Counted from the stretch's first letter, positions 53,778-63,179 are shown. The stretch: 64,000 bases of DNA from Burkholderia contaminans (GCF_029633825.1 NZ_CP090641.1:1364001-1428000), one strand, 5' to 3'. Notes: a model not told the origin generated them from the letters alone. Program-made: numbers and translations.

Positions 53778-55109
53778 TCAGTCCATCGAATCCCGCGCCG
53801 TCTCGCGCAGCATCGCCACCGCGATCAGCGACAGCACCACGCACGCGGCCACGTAGCCGGCCGGCGCGAGCTTGCTGCCGGTCGTCTTCACGAGCCACGT
53901 CGCGATCAGCTGCGCGGTGCCGCCGAAGATCGTCACCGCGAGCGCATACGCGATCGAGATGCCGGTCGCGCGCACGTGGCGCGGCAACGACTCGCACATC
54001 AGCGCCATTTCCGACGCCGAGCCGAGCGAATAGAACAGCAGCATCAGCGCGGTCAGCGGCAGGATCACCGACAGCGTCGGGTGATGGTTCATCAGCCAGA
54101 ACGCGGGGAACAGCAGCGCGACCAGCACGCCGCGGCCGACGAAGATCGGCAGGCGCCGGCTGCCGAGCCTGTCCGACAACCAGCCGAACAGCGGGCACGT
54201 GACCAGCATCACGCAGCCCGATGCGACGCCGACGAACATCGACAGCTTCATCGGCAGGCCGAGCGTGTGGATCGCATAGGTCGGCATGTAGAACGTCAGG
54301 ATGTAGGTCGACACCGTGCCGCCCATCACCGTGAGCATCAGCAGCAGCACCGTGCGCGTGTGCTTCGAGAACAGCTCGTGCAGCACGCCGCGTTCGATGC
54401 CGTGATGGCGGTCGCCGGGCGCGTCGTCCGCGAGCCGCCGGCGCAAGAACATCCCGACCGGCGCGATCAGCACGCCGACGAGAAACGGTAACCGCCAGCC
54501 CCAGCCTTCCAGCGCGTCCTTCGTCATCGTGTTCGACAACAGCGCCGCGAAGCCCGAGCCCATCAGCGCGGCGCCGCCCTGCGTCGCGAGCTGCCAGCTC
54601 GCGCGGAACGCGCGGCGCGACGTGCCGCCCTGTTCGAGCAGCGTCGATGTCGCCGCGCCGAATTCGCCGCCCTGCGAGAAGCCCTGCAGCAAGCGCGCGA
54701 ACACGACCAGCAGCGGCGCGGCCACGCCGACCTGCGCATAGGTCGGCGCGATCGCGATCAGGCCCGTGCCGAGCGCCATCAGCATGATCGTCAGGTTCAG
54801 CGCGGCCTTGCGCCCCTTGCGGTCCGCATAGACGCCGAGCACGACGCTGCCGAGCGGCCGCGTGAAGAAGCCGGCCGCGAACGTCGCGACCGACAGCAGC
54901 AGCGACGTGGTCGGGTCGCTCGACGGGAAGAACAGCTTGCCGATCAGCACCGCGAAGAAGCCGTACACGGTGAAATCGAAAAATTCCAGCCAGTTGCCGA
55001 TCACGGCCGCCGCGATCGCACCGCGCCGCGTGACGGCAGGCGTGCTGCGCGTGTCAGTGACGGTGGCTTCGGCCGGGCCGGGGTGCAGCGCGAGATGGTC
55101 TTTCTGCAT
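53778..55109 (-). CDS. MFS transporter, metabolite:H+ symporter (MHS) type
   Basis: 443-residue 12-TM permease. AAVIGNWLEFFDFTVYGFFAVLIGKLFFP and GVYADRKGRK are the family signatures (KgtP, ProP, CitA relatives), and LLQGFSQGGEFGAATS is the conserved third-to-fourth helix region. It is co-transcribed with an M20 amidohydrolase 58 bp upstream, so it probably imports that enzyme's substrate, an N-acyl amino acid or a similar carboxylate. Confidence 0.9.
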   Translation of the reverse strand: MQKDHLALHPGPAEATVTDTRSTPAVTRRGAIAAAVIGNWLEFFDFTVYGFFAVLIGKLFFPSSDPTTSLLLSVATFAAGFFTRPLGSVVLGVYADRKGRKAALNLTIMLMALGTGLIAIAPTYAQVGVAAPLLVVFARLLQGFSQGGEFGAATSTLLEQGGTSRRAFRASWQLATQGGAALMGSGFAALLSNTMTKDALEGWGWRLPFLVGVLIAPVGMFLRRRLADDAPGDRHHGIERGVLHELFSKHTRTVLLLMLTVMGGTVSTYILTFYMPTYAIHTLGLPMKLSMFVGVASGCVMLVTCPLFGWLSDRLGSRRLPIFVGRGVLVALLFPAFWLMNHHPTLSVILPLTALMLLFYSLGSASEMALMCESLPRHVRATGISIAYALAVTIFGGTAQLIATWLVKTTGSKLAPAGYVAACVVLSLIAVAMLRETARDSMD

Positions 55110-55167
55110 CGCTATCCTCTACTCTGAATGCGGCCGGAAGCGCCGGCCGCTCGCCCCGCCGCCGGCA

Positions 55168-56358
55168 TCATTGCCCGAGGTAACGCTCCACCAAACGCGT
55201 CCAGAACGCCGCACCGATCGGCAGGTTGCGATCGTTGAAGTCGTATTTCGGGTTGTGCACCATGCAGCCGTCCTCGCCTTCGCCGTTGCCGAGCCGCACG
55301 AACGAGCCCGGCCGCTGCTGCAGCATGAACGCGAAATCCTCGCTGCCCATCAGCAGGTCGGTCTGCTCGACCACATGCGCGTCGCCGACGAGTTCGCGCG
55401 CTACCTGTGCTGCGAAATCCGTTTCGGCGTCCGTATTGACGACAACCGGATAGCCTTCGATGTATTCGACGTTCGCGGTCGCGCCATAGCTCGCCGCCTG
55501 CGTTTCGGCCAGCTCGGTGATGCGGCGCTTGAGCAGCGCGCGCACTTCCGGGCTGAACGAGCGCACGCTGAGTTCGAGACGCGCGCCGTTCGGGATCACG
55601 TTGTTCGCAGTGCCCGCATGCATCGAGCCAACCGTGACGACCGCCGGCTGCGCGGGGTCGACGTTGCGCGCGACGATCGTCTGCAGCGCCATCACGATGC
55701 TCGCCGCCACGACCACCGGGTCGACCGTCAGGTGCGGCCGCGCCGCGTGGCCGCCGACGCCTTCGATCGTGATGATCGCCTTGTCGCCGGCCGACATGAA
55801 CGGGCCGCGCCGCGTGAGGAACACGCCGGGGGCCGCGCCCGGATGGTTGTGCATGCCGAATACGGCATCGCACGGGAAGCGCTCGAACAGGCCGTCGTCG
55901 ATCATCTTCTTCGCGCCGCTGTCGACGCCGTGCTCTTCCGCCGGCTGGAAATACAGATGCACGGTGCCGGAGAAATTGCGTGTCTTCGCGAGATGCTGCG
56001 CGGCGCCGAGCAGCATCGTCGTGTGGCCGTCGTGGCCGCACGCGTGCATCTTGCCGTGCGTGCCGCTCGCGTACGGCAGCCCCGTCGCCTCGATGATCGG
56101 CAACGCATCCATGTCGGCGCGAATACCGATGCTGCGCGTGCCGTCGCCCACGCGCAGCGTGCCCACCACGCCCGTCTTGCCGACCCCGCGCGTCACCTGC
56201 CAGCCCCACTGTTCGAGCTTCTCGGCGACGAGCGCGGCCGTGTCGTGCTCCTCGTACGCGAGTTCGGGGTGGTGGTGGATGTGATGACGGATCTCGCGCA
56301 ACCCGCCGGCGGCGGGCATCAGATCCTCGACTTCGGTGAATCGGGTATCGGTGGACAT
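55168..56358 (-). CDS. M20-family amidohydrolase (HipO-like)
   Basis: 396 residues. Metal-binding motifs are MHACGHDGHTTMLLGAA, FQPAEEHGVDSG (Glu pair) and FGMHNHPG, and the dimerisation domain follows (GVGGHAARPHLTVDPVV). MGSEDFAFML carries the last ligand. This group hydrolyses hippurate, N-acetyl amino acids or peptides. The start MSTDTRFTEVEDL at 56358 is used. It lies directly upstream of an MHS permease gene in one operon. Confidence 0.93.
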   Translation of the reverse strand: MSTDTRFTEVEDLMPAAGGLREIRHHIHHHPELAYEEHDTAALVAEKLEQWGWQVTRGVGKTGVVGTLRVGDGTRSIGIRADMDALPIIEATGLPYASGTHGKMHACGHDGHTTMLLGAAQHLAKTRNFSGTVHLYFQPAEEHGVDSGAKKMIDDGLFERFPCDAVFGMHNHPGAAPGVFLTRRGPFMSAGDKAIITIEGVGGHAARPHLTVDPVVVAASIVMALQTIVARNVDPAQPAVVTVGSMHAGTANNVIPNGARLELSVRSFSPEVRALLKRRITELAETQAASYGATANVEYIEGYPVVVNTDAETDFAAQVARELVGDAHVVEQTDLLMGSEDFAFMLQQRPGSFVRLGNGEGEDGCMVHNPKYDFNDRNLPIGAAFWTRLVERYLGQ

Positions 56359-56516
56359 CAAGGGGCTCCGGCTGTTTGTCTGCGCACGCAACGGGTGCGT
56401 GCGGGAAAGCGAGCCACTATATCCAGCCGATATCGGTTCAATAAGATGCGGAATTTTTCACCGTGATAAGTGTTTTTAATCAGGGTTAGTACGGACGTGC
56501 GCGACCCGTGTGTGGC

Positions 56517-56619
56517 TTTCGATTAGATATGAATACAACTTTCGATTAGATGCGGATACAGGCATCCGATACAGGCCCGGTACGCCCGAGGCACATGGCG
56601 TATCCGCATCTAATCGAAA
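56517..56619. repeat. 20-bp perfect inverted repeat plus a degenerate direct copy
   Basis: TTTCGATTAGATGCGGATAC at 56540-56559 is repeated exactly, inverted, at 56600-56619, 40 bp apart. A degenerate direct copy (16 of 20 identical) is at 56517-56536, 23 bp from the first. The arrangement resembles recombinase-binding sites or the end of a mobile element, possibly a scar. No transposase or integrase gene is present. Flanking 56359-56516 and 56620-56744 hold no clear gene. Confidence 0.8.
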
Positions 56620-56744
56620 ACGGCTTTGCGCCCTGGGCGAGAAGCCGAGTGACATTTTTACGTGCAAGTCAATAGCCAGTCCAATGGGAGGCCGTACCGG
56701 CTGTCTATGACACAACGCGCTGCCCGACCGACCGAGGAATCCAT

Positions 56745-57019
56745 GTGCACGCCAGGCGTGCGTATGGCGACGCGAAGGAGATTGATCAAACATACCGGAA
56801 GCTACGCCTCCGACTAGCCGCCGACCTCATCTCGGATGAGTGGACGGAAGTGGATGAGGTCGACGCCATCAACTACATGGTCTCTAGCGTATTTGATTTT
56901 GCTACCCGCCCCGTCTTTTGCACGCACTGCAGCTTTGCGCACTCGGACAGGGATTGGTTCGCGGTCCATCCCCATCGCCGCCATCAATGTCATGGGTGCG
57001 GCTTCCAGTTCTCCGAGGC
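56745..57019 (+). pseudogene. fragment of a zinc-binding hypothetical protein
   Basis: An open frame (MHARRAYGDAKEIDQTYRKL ... VDEVDAINYMV) contains CTHCSFAHSDRDWFAVHPHR and then HQCHGCGFQF, a C-x2-C/H/C-x2-C metal-binding pattern. It then runs into the dnaE2-like fragment in another frame, so the end is not native. There is no ribosome site at the ATG. I do not recognise a named family. Confidence 0.4.
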
Positions 57020-57447
57020 GGTTACTCGCCGTCGCAGCTGCTGCAGGACGCGAAGCGCCGCGGCGTTGAAGTGCTGCCCGTCGACGTCAACGTCAGCACA
57101 TGGGATTCGGCGATCGAAGGGCCGACGACGTCGGCGCCCGTGCGTCTCGGCTTTTCGCTGTTGCGCGGCATGCGCGAGGATGTCGCCGGCCGCATCGAGC
57201 TCGCACGCGCAGCGCGCCCCTTCGTCGACGTCGCGGACCTCGCGCGCCGTGCGCAGCTCGACCGGCACGACCTCCAGGTGCTCGCGCGCGCGAATGCACT
57301 TCGCTCCCTCGCTGGCGGCAACCGACGCGCTGCGCTTTGGCTCGAGGCCGCCGCGGCTCCGGATCGCGATCTGTTGCGCGGCACCGAGCGCGACGACGCG
57401 GTGCCGGCGTTGCCTCACGCATCGGAGGGCCACGAGAGCCTCTGCGT
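57020..57447 (+). pseudogene. dnaE2: internal fragment of error-prone DNA polymerase dnaE2/imuC
   Basis: About 140 codons starting GYSPSQLLQDAKRRGVEVLP and continuing VDVNVSTWDS, RLGFSLLRGMREDVAGRIEL and VADLARRAQLDRHDLQVLA. These match the region of DnaE2/ImuC (mutagenic alpha subunit, over 1000 residues) between the polymerase core and the C-terminal domain. Both ends are missing and the frame joins unrelated sequence, so it is a non-functional remnant. It sits directly beside the inverted-repeat patch. Confidence 0.75.
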
Positions 57448-57559
57448 TGACTTCGACAAAGTGATGTCGATCCCTGCGGCCGTCGACGACGGCCGCAGGG
57501 GGATCACCTGCCTTGCCCAACCCAATGCACGATACACATGCAGTTTTCACTCGACAGAG

Positions 57560-58618
57560 TTAGAACTTGTGCCGAATGCCAATCCGCGCCGCAGTCTGAA
57601 AACTCGTGCTGGACGGCGATCCGAGCGCAGCTTCAATTTGAGCGCCGTGTGCATGATCGTGCGCGAACGCACCAACGAAATAAACGTCAGTTCGCTTGGA
57701 AATGAAGTAATCCGCCCCGATGGTTACCTGGTTTGCACTGCCGACGCCGTTGTTGCGCTGTTGAAACTGGAACCCGGCGCCGAGCGAAATATCGGGCCTG
57801 ACAAAGTAAGTCATGCCACCGTCGTAGGTCAGCGCCCGAGCTTCGGTGCCACTGCTCAGCTGGACATCGGTTACTACGCCAAATATCTGCGCTTTCCCCA
57901 GGGTGTAAGTTGCGCCGCCGGCGTATTCCGTCAAATTTGCGGAAGTCGTCGCGTTATGCTGCTTGAAATACGACAGCGATGCAGCAAGCCCGCCTTGGCT
58001 GTAGTTCAGCAGAAAATTCATCGAACTGTTGGTGCCCAACGAGCCGGCGACATTACCGAAACCATACATCGCGCCGACACTGAAACCCGCAATCGTCGGC
58101 GAAAGATACTTCACCGAGTTGTTGACGTTATCGCCCCACAGCCGGTTATCGAGCGTATACCCTCCGGCAGCGTACGCCGGGATTCCCCATCCCAGGATAC
58201 CCGCCGCCGTGTTCCCCGCAATCGAGTACGCCGGGAAAATATCGCCGATGAAGTCGTACTGCCGACCGAGCGTCAGCGTCCCGAAGCGCCCGTCAAGGCC
58301 GACAAAGGCTGCGCGATTGAACAACAGCCCGCTCTGCGCCAACGCGCCGTTGGAAAGTTGAAAACCGCTTTCGAGCGTGAAGATCGCCTTGAGTCCGCCA
58401 CCCAGGTCCTCTTTACCCGTCAGCCCCCAGCGATCTCCCTGCGAAGACCCGGACGCAAACTGCACGAGCGCGCCATGTCCGGTGCTCGATTTCGCATTGT
58501 TCGTGTACGTAATACCCGCATCCACCAGCCCGTACAGCGTCACTGAGGACTGCGCATGTGCCACGCCGCACCCGACCGCGGCGCACACCACCATGCTTCG
58601 CTTGATGACCGTATTCAT
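57560..58618 (-). CDS. general porin (Burkholderia OmpC-like), second copy
   Basis: 352 residues. The signal peptide ends GCGVAHA and is followed by QSSVTLYGLVDAGITYTNN; EDLGGGLKAIFTLESGF and the terminal RIGIRHKF are trimeric-porin hallmarks. It differs from the porin at 32899 in loop regions (for example YSIAGNTAAGILGWGIPAYA), so it is a distinct paralogue. It is a single gene, ending about 110 bp after the dnaE2 fragment on the opposite strand. Confidence 0.92.
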   Translation of the reverse strand: MNTVIKRSMVVCAAVGCGVAHAQSSVTLYGLVDAGITYTNNAKSSTGHGALVQFASGSSQGDRWGLTGKEDLGGGLKAIFTLESGFQLSNGALAQSGLLFNRAAFVGLDGRFGTLTLGRQYDFIGDIFPAYSIAGNTAAGILGWGIPAYAAGGYTLDNRLWGDNVNNSVKYLSPTIAGFSVGAMYGFGNVAGSLGTNSSMNFLLNYSQGGLAASLSYFKQHNATTSANLTEYAGGATYTLGKAQIFGVVTDVQLSSGTEARALTYDGGMTYFVRPDISLGAGFQFQQRNNGVGSANQVTIGADYFISKRTDVYFVGAFAHDHAHGAQIEAALGSPSSTSFQTAARIGIRHKF

Positions 58619-59075
58619 ATCGCTTTCCTAATTTTATGGCGTAGCTTTCGTTGACGAAAATGACTGAGGAAAACGTCCCGCTGGAAATGCATCGGAATCG
58701 TTTGGTCAATGGGCAGGCGTCTCCGGGTAATCCTCCAGCTTGCCTCGCTACAACGAACAGTCTCAGCACGTCCGCTTCCCACTGCGCGTCTACTCTATGG
58801 GCAGCGTTTTTTGAGCCCCATCGTTAGAAATATCGACAGGGAAACCTTGGCCTGAGCCCGCGCTCACGACGCTCAGAGGCTCGCGCGGGCATCCCTTTCG
58901 ATCTGCAATAGGCAGTGGACCTGACTGCGGCATGAATACAACGGACGGACAGAGGCAGCGAAGGTCGTTGCTGATCTGGTTTTTTTGCGCTGCTATGCTT
59001 GGTGTGTAATGCGAACCAGTCTTTCAAGGCTGTCACGCATGCTGTCTCCTGATTCTTCCCACCGATGAGGCACCC
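58619..59075. other. divergent control region of porin and LuxR-type gene, no gene
   Basis: The 457 bp hold no supported coding frame. The porin promoter should lie near 58620-58680. A short T-rich patch at 58979-58986 precedes the LuxR-type gene. No lux-box-like dyad was recognised. Confidence 0.5.
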
Positions 59076-59813
59076 TTGAAGCCACAAGTTCACGATCTCA
59101 CGCTCGACGAACTCCGACTTTTCGGCGACATCATCGGACGGCTCGAAGAGCTCGGACCGATCGTGGATGTCAGGCGCGTCGTTTTGTCAGACTTGACCCG
59201 GCTGCTGCGATCCGATTTCTGCGTCTCCTACAACTGGGATGCCGAAAAAGGAACCTACGTCGACCCGATTGCGGTCAACGTCGACTCGGATCATGTGCGT
59301 CGCTACACGAGCTGGTACCAGCACAACGACCCGATGACGGCGCAGCTCTGCAAGCTGCGCAGGGCCACATTGGTGGAGGAAGTGATGGACCGGCCTGCAC
59401 TGGAGAAAAGCGAGTTCTACAACGAGTTTCTCGCGCAGGACGGTTTGCATCACGGGATCAACGTGTTTGTCTTCGACGGCGAACGCCAGCTCAGCGACCT
59501 GAGAATCTGGCGAACGAGGAATCGGCCTGAGTTCGAGATGCGCGACAAACTCGTGCTCGATGCGATCGAGCCGTTCCTTTGCCGCGCCATCAAACGTCGG
59601 GCAGGCAGCGCAACGGGACTCACGGACCGTGAGAGCGAGATCGCGCAGCTGGTCGCAAAGGGGTGTACCGATCAGGATATTGGTCGTCTTCTCTGCATCA
59701 GCCTGTCGACCGTGCGCACCCATTTGCGGCGGATCATGGACAAGAAGGGATTCTCCAACCGCGCGGAACTTGCTGCCTGCGTCGCCGCGGCCGTCACGAC
59801 CGCGCCGTCGTGA
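59076..59813 (+). CDS. LuxR-family transcriptional regulator (solo)
   Basis: 245 residues. The C-terminal HTH (about 178-240: GLTDRESEIAQLVAKGCTDQDIGRLLCISLSTVRTHLRRIMDKKG) is the LuxR/FixJ type. The N-terminal about 165 residues form a sensor with YTSWYQHNDPMTAQL, reminiscent of autoinducer-binding or GAF domains, but the full acyl-homoserine-lactone residue set is not evident. No luxI gene is near. TTG at 59076 is the start: GAGG lies 5 bp upstream and the ATG at 59065 is out of frame. It is convergent with the amide-type ABC operon. Confidence 0.82.
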   Translation: MKPQVHDLTLDELRLFGDIIGRLEELGPIVDVRRVVLSDLTRLLRSDFCVSYNWDAEKGTYVDPIAVNVDSDHVRRYTSWYQHNDPMTAQLCKLRRATLVEEVMDRPALEKSEFYNEFLAQDGLHHGINVFVFDGERQLSDLRIWRTRNRPEFEMRDKLVLDAIEPFLCRAIKRRAGSATGLTDRESEIAQLVAKGCTDQDIGRLLCISLSTVRTHLRRIMDKKGFSNRAELAACVAAAVTTAPS

Positions 59814-59876
59814 CGATTGAACGGCACGGTCGACGGCAACGCACGCACGACGCGACGAATCGCCCGATACGGGAGA

Positions 59877-60584
59877 CTAGACTGCCAACACCGCTTCGAG
59901 CCGGTCGCGAGACATATCGATCGAGTCGCCCGACAGCACGACCTCTCCATGATCCAGACCGAGGAAATGGTCGGCGATCGACGTGAGAAACGTCAGATTC
60001 TGTTCGACGACCACGAACGCCGCCCCGTCCGCGATTCGAGACCGGATGACCGACGCCATCCGCTCCAGATTCTCCTGCTGTACACCTTCCGACGGCTCGT
60101 CGATCAGCGTAAGAGGCGAACGCTCTGCGATGATTCTGGCGAAGGAAAGCAACTTTTTTTCGCCGCCGCTCAGCTTCCCGGCCGGCTGGAACAACCGCTC
60201 TTTCAGACGCGGGAAAATCCGGAACAGGTCGTCGTATGCGTCGAGACTCCTGGTCTTGAATCCGAGTGACAGGTTGTCCGCGACACTCAAATTGTCGAAG
60301 ACGACCCGCTCCTGCGGCGCATAGCTCATCCCCAAACGTCGCCGTTGATGCGACGGCACTTTGCCGACGTCACTGCCGTTGACGATGACGGCACCGGACG
60401 TGGGCTGGATGACGCCCGTCAAAGCGCGCATGAGCGTCGACTTGCCCACACCATTGCGGCCGAATACACCCAGCACGCTACCAGCGGTCACCGCGCCGCT
60501 GATCCCCTTGAGCACCATCGTGTCGCCATAGCCCGCGACGATCGACGAAAACCTCAGCATTGCTTGTCCCCGGAGCTCGCTCAC
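59877..60584 (-). CDS. branched-chain/amide-type ABC transporter ATPase (LivF/UrtE-like)
   Basis: 235 residues from a GTG at 60584. The GTG overlaps the upstream stop as GTGA and has AGGAAG just before it, favouring it over the ATG at 60560. Walker A is GRNGVGKST, the signature LSGGEKKLLSFAR and Walker B LTLIDEPSEGV. SSIVAGYGDTMVLKGIS is a LivF-type start. It is the last gene of the operon and the second ATPase subunit. Confidence 0.9.
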   Translation of the reverse strand: MSELRGQAMLRFSSIVAGYGDTMVLKGISGAVTAGSVLGVFGRNGVGKSTLMRALTGVIQPTSGAVIVNGSDVGKVPSHQRRRLGMSYAPQERVVFDNLSVADNLSLGFKTRSLDAYDDLFRIFPRLKERLFQPAGKLSGGEKKLLSFARIIAERSPLTLIDEPSEGVQQENLERMASVIRSRIADGAAFVVVEQNLTFLTSIADHFLGLDHGEVVLSGDSIDMSRDRLEAVLAV

Positions 60585-62356
60585 TTTCTTCCTCCCGAGT
60601 AGACGGCCTTGACGTCTTCCGACATCTTGATTTGCGCCAAAGATCCGACCGCGAGGCTTCTTCCCTGATGCAGGACCACCACGTTGTCGGCGATCTTTTC
60701 GAGCGCGCTCATGTCGTGCTCGATCACGATGGCTGACGCGTCCAGTTCGCTCACGGTCGACGTGATCGCGTCCATCATGTGACGGGTTTCGTGTGCCGAC
60801 AGGCCGGCGCACGGTTCGTCGAGGAGCAACAGACGCGGCTCGGTGATCGCCACCATCGCGAACTCCAGCATCTGGCGCATCCCTTGAGAAAGATCGCCCG
60901 CACGAGCCGCCATATTCGATTCAAGAAACCCGAATTTTTCAAGCGTGCGAACGCGTTGAAGCGAATTCCAATGCAGCGGCGCCGCAGTCAGCATCTCTCG
61001 AGGGCGTATCCGATTTGCCCACAGCGCGATCTGAAGATTCTCGTTGACGGACAACTGCGCAAAAACCGTGGGAATCTGAAACTTGCGGCCGACGCCCAGT
61101 CGGGAGACCTGCCACGCCTGAGAGGACGAAATCTCGGCCCCGCGAAAGCGGATTTCACCTGAACGGACGGGCAAGCGGCCCGTCATTGCGTTGAATGTCG
61201 ACGTCTTGCCGGCGCCATTCGGCCCAATGAAACAATTGACGACCCCTGCCCCGACTTCGAGATCGAGCCCGTTGAGAATGTTGACGCCGCCCTGGCTGAC
61301 CTCCACCTTCCTGAAGCTGAGCAACGTGGACTCAGCCGGTCGTAGGTCGATCATCGCGATGTCGTGAGCCTCTATCCGTTTCTCCGGAATGCTGTTCGCG
61401 ACGCGTAGACCCGCCATTCGGGCAAGCGCAGCGGCGGCACCGGCCAGACCGTCGGGAAAGAGCCGCACCACGCCGATGAAAATCAGCGCAACCAGCACTT
61501 CCCAATAGGTGAACAGATCACGCCACGTCGCCGCGAGGAGCCCGATCACGACTGCGCCGAGTTGCGCGCCCAACGGACTGCGCTTCCCGCCGACGGCCGC
61601 CCAGATGACGAACTGCGCCGACAACGCCACGCCGACGGCTTGCGGACCGACCAGACCCTCGTGAGGTGCATACAGGGCGCCACCCAAACCCGCGATCGCG
61701 CCCGAGAGGCCGAAGGCGGCAGCCTTCAGCTTGTGCGTCGCGAATCCAAAGAACTGGAGGCGATCTTCGTTCTCCGAGATGGCTGTCCAGAGCGTCCCGA
61801 TCGGCCTGCGGTTCAACCAGGTGATCAGTGCGGTGACGACCACCGCAGCCGCCGCGATCACGTAATAGAGATTTCCATACCTGTCGGTCATCGGCAGGTC
61901 CGGGATATCGGTCAAGCCATTGAAGCCGCCGGTTACGCTGCTCCATTGATTGGCCAGCAGAAACCCCAACATGCACAACGCAAGTGTAATCAGCGAAAAA
62001 AACGGCCCGCTGTCGATCCGGCGCGCAAAGACGATGAATCCGATGGCATAGGCCAGAGCCGCCGGTACCGCGATTGCAAACGGAAGCAGAATGATCTGCC
62101 ATTCGCCGCCGGCCGCGGCGGCGGAGCGCAATACGAAGGCGCTGACATACGCGCCCAGCCCGAAGAACAGGCTTTGGCCGAGCGGCAAAAAGCCCGAATT
62201 CCCCCAGCACAAAGCAACGCTTTGCGTTGCCATTCCATACAGCAACAGAAGCCCGATCTGGTTTGCGCTGTAGTCACCGGCCCACAGCGGCAAGCTCAGA
62301 AGAATCGCCGCCGTGGCAACCTGGAGGGCCGTTTCAACGGCGCGAGACGAGGCCAT
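60581..62356 (-). CDS. fused ABC permease-ATPase (LivM-LivG / UrtC-UrtD type)
   Basis: 591 residues. The first about 310 residues are a LivM-like permease (GNSGFLPLGQSLFFGLGAYV, TGGFNGLTDIPDLP, GLVGPQAVG). The last about 245 form a LivG/UrtD-like ATPase with Walker A GPNGAGKT (378-385), signature LSQGMRQ (489-495, in place of LSGGQ) and Walker B LLLLDEP (509-515). The KFQIPTVFAQLSVNENLQIAL segment resembles UrtD. The halves are usually separate proteins. The frame is continuous with no slip signal. It overlaps the permease gene before it by 23 bp. Confidence 0.92.
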   Translation of the reverse strand: MASSRAVETALQVATAAILLSLPLWAGDYSANQIGLLLLYGMATQSVALCWGNSGFLPLGQSLFFGLGAYVSAFVLRSAAAAGGEWQIILLPFAIAVPAALAYAIGFIVFARRIDSGPFFSLITLALCMLGFLLANQWSSVTGGFNGLTDIPDLPMTDRYGNLYYVIAAAAVVVTALITWLNRRPIGTLWTAISENEDRLQFFGFATHKLKAAAFGLSGAIAGLGGALYAPHEGLVGPQAVGVALSAQFVIWAAVGGKRSPLGAQLGAVVIGLLAATWRDLFTYWEVLVALIFIGVVRLFPDGLAGAAAALARMAGLRVANSIPEKRIEAHDIAMIDLRPAESTLLSFRKVEVSQGGVNILNGLDLEVGAGVVNCFIGPNGAGKTSTFNAMTGRLPVRSGEIRFRGAEISSSQAWQVSRLGVGRKFQIPTVFAQLSVNENLQIALWANRIRPREMLTAAPLHWNSLQRVRTLEKFGFLESNMAARAGDLSQGMRQMLEFAMVAITEPRLLLLDEPCAGLSAHETRHMMDAITSTVSELDASAIVIEHDMSALEKIADNVVVLHQGRSLAVGSLAQIKMSEDVKAVYSGGRK

Positions 62357-63179
62357 TTGGGCGACTCCACAAGAAATAGATGGACAGGATCAGAACAGCG
62401 GTATAACCCGACGTCTGATCGATGAAACTCGACACCGCGACCTGCGTTCCGCCTATGACGAACGTGCCTACCGCGAGACCAAGCAAGCTGCCCAGGCCGC
62501 CGACGACGAGCACGAAAAACGAATTGAGCAGATAGTCGAGGCCCATGTACGGCTCGACCCGCACGATCGGTGCGAGCAGCACCCCCGCCAATCCGGCCAG
62601 GACCACACCCGTGATGAACGTGCCGCTGGCCAGTCGGGTCGTATTGATGCCGGCCGCCTTCGCAAGAAGGGGATTCGCAACCATGCCTCGAATCCGTGCG
62701 CCCGTCTGGCTGCGGCTGTACCATGCCGCGAGCCCGGCGAATGCGACGCCCACCGCGAGCATCATCGCAAGCCGGAATGCCGGATACGGGGTGCCCAGCA
62801 CGTCGATCGATGCGCCATCCGCACCGGTCACGTCCTGGTAACCCTTTCCGAACAATGCGACCACGCCTTCGCGCAGCAGGATCGAAACGCCCCAGGTCGC
62901 GAGCAAGGTATCGAACGGACGCTGATACAAAGGGCGAACCAGCAGGCGCTCGACGATCCACCCGACAACAACGCATACGACGATCGCCAACGGTATGGCA
63001 AGCAAAGCGGGTAACCCGAGACGCTGCACGACGACCACCGAGTACGCGCCCAGCATGATGAACTCGCCATGCGCCATGTTCAGCACGCCCAGCAACCCGA
63101 ACACGATCGCCAGGCCTATCGTCGTGAGCGCGAGGGCCGCACACGCGTAACCGAGATTGAGAAGAGAGGAGAGCAGCAT
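62334..63179 (-). CDS. branched-chain/amide-type ABC permease (LivH/UrtB-like)
   Basis: 281 residues with about eight TM helices. ALALTTIGLAIVFGLLGVLNMAHGEFIMLGAY and the late VGGLGSLLGLAVGTFVIG are LivH/UrtB signatures, and ERLLVRPLYQRPFDTLLATWGVS the conserved cytoplasmic loop. ATG 63179 starts 4 bp after the binding-protein stop. Together with the fused LivM-G protein it forms the membrane channel. Confidence 0.92.
   Translation of the reverse strand: MLLSSLLNLGYACAALALTTIGLAIVFGLLGVLNMAHGEFIMLGAYSVVVVQRLGLPALLAIPLAIVVCVVVGWIVERLLVRPLYQRPFDTLLATWGVSILLREGVVALFGKGYQDVTGADGASIDVLGTPYPAFRLAMMLAVGVAFAGLAAWYSRSQTGARIRGMVANPLLAKAAGINTTRLASGTFITGVVLAGLAGVLLAPIVRVEPYMGLDYLLNSFFVLVVGGLGSLLGLAVGTFVIGGTQVAVSSFIDQTSGYTAVLILSIYFLWSRPNGLVSRR

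Noticed and set aside
56918..58546. Single long gene on the plus strand through the dnaE2 fragment and the porin region
   Set aside because: Only 57020-57447 resembles DnaE2. The remainder is antisense to a complete porin, so it is not one gene.
58824..59093. 89-codon minus-strand frame upstream of the LuxR-type gene
   Set aside because: No ribosome site, no domain, Arg-rich tail; it overlaps the LuxR-type start and promoter region.
59076..59813. Quorum-sensing LuxR receptor paired with a synthase
   Set aside because: No luxI-type gene or lux box nearby and the N-terminal domain lacks a clear full set of acyl-homoserine-lactone contact residues, so only a solo regulator is called.
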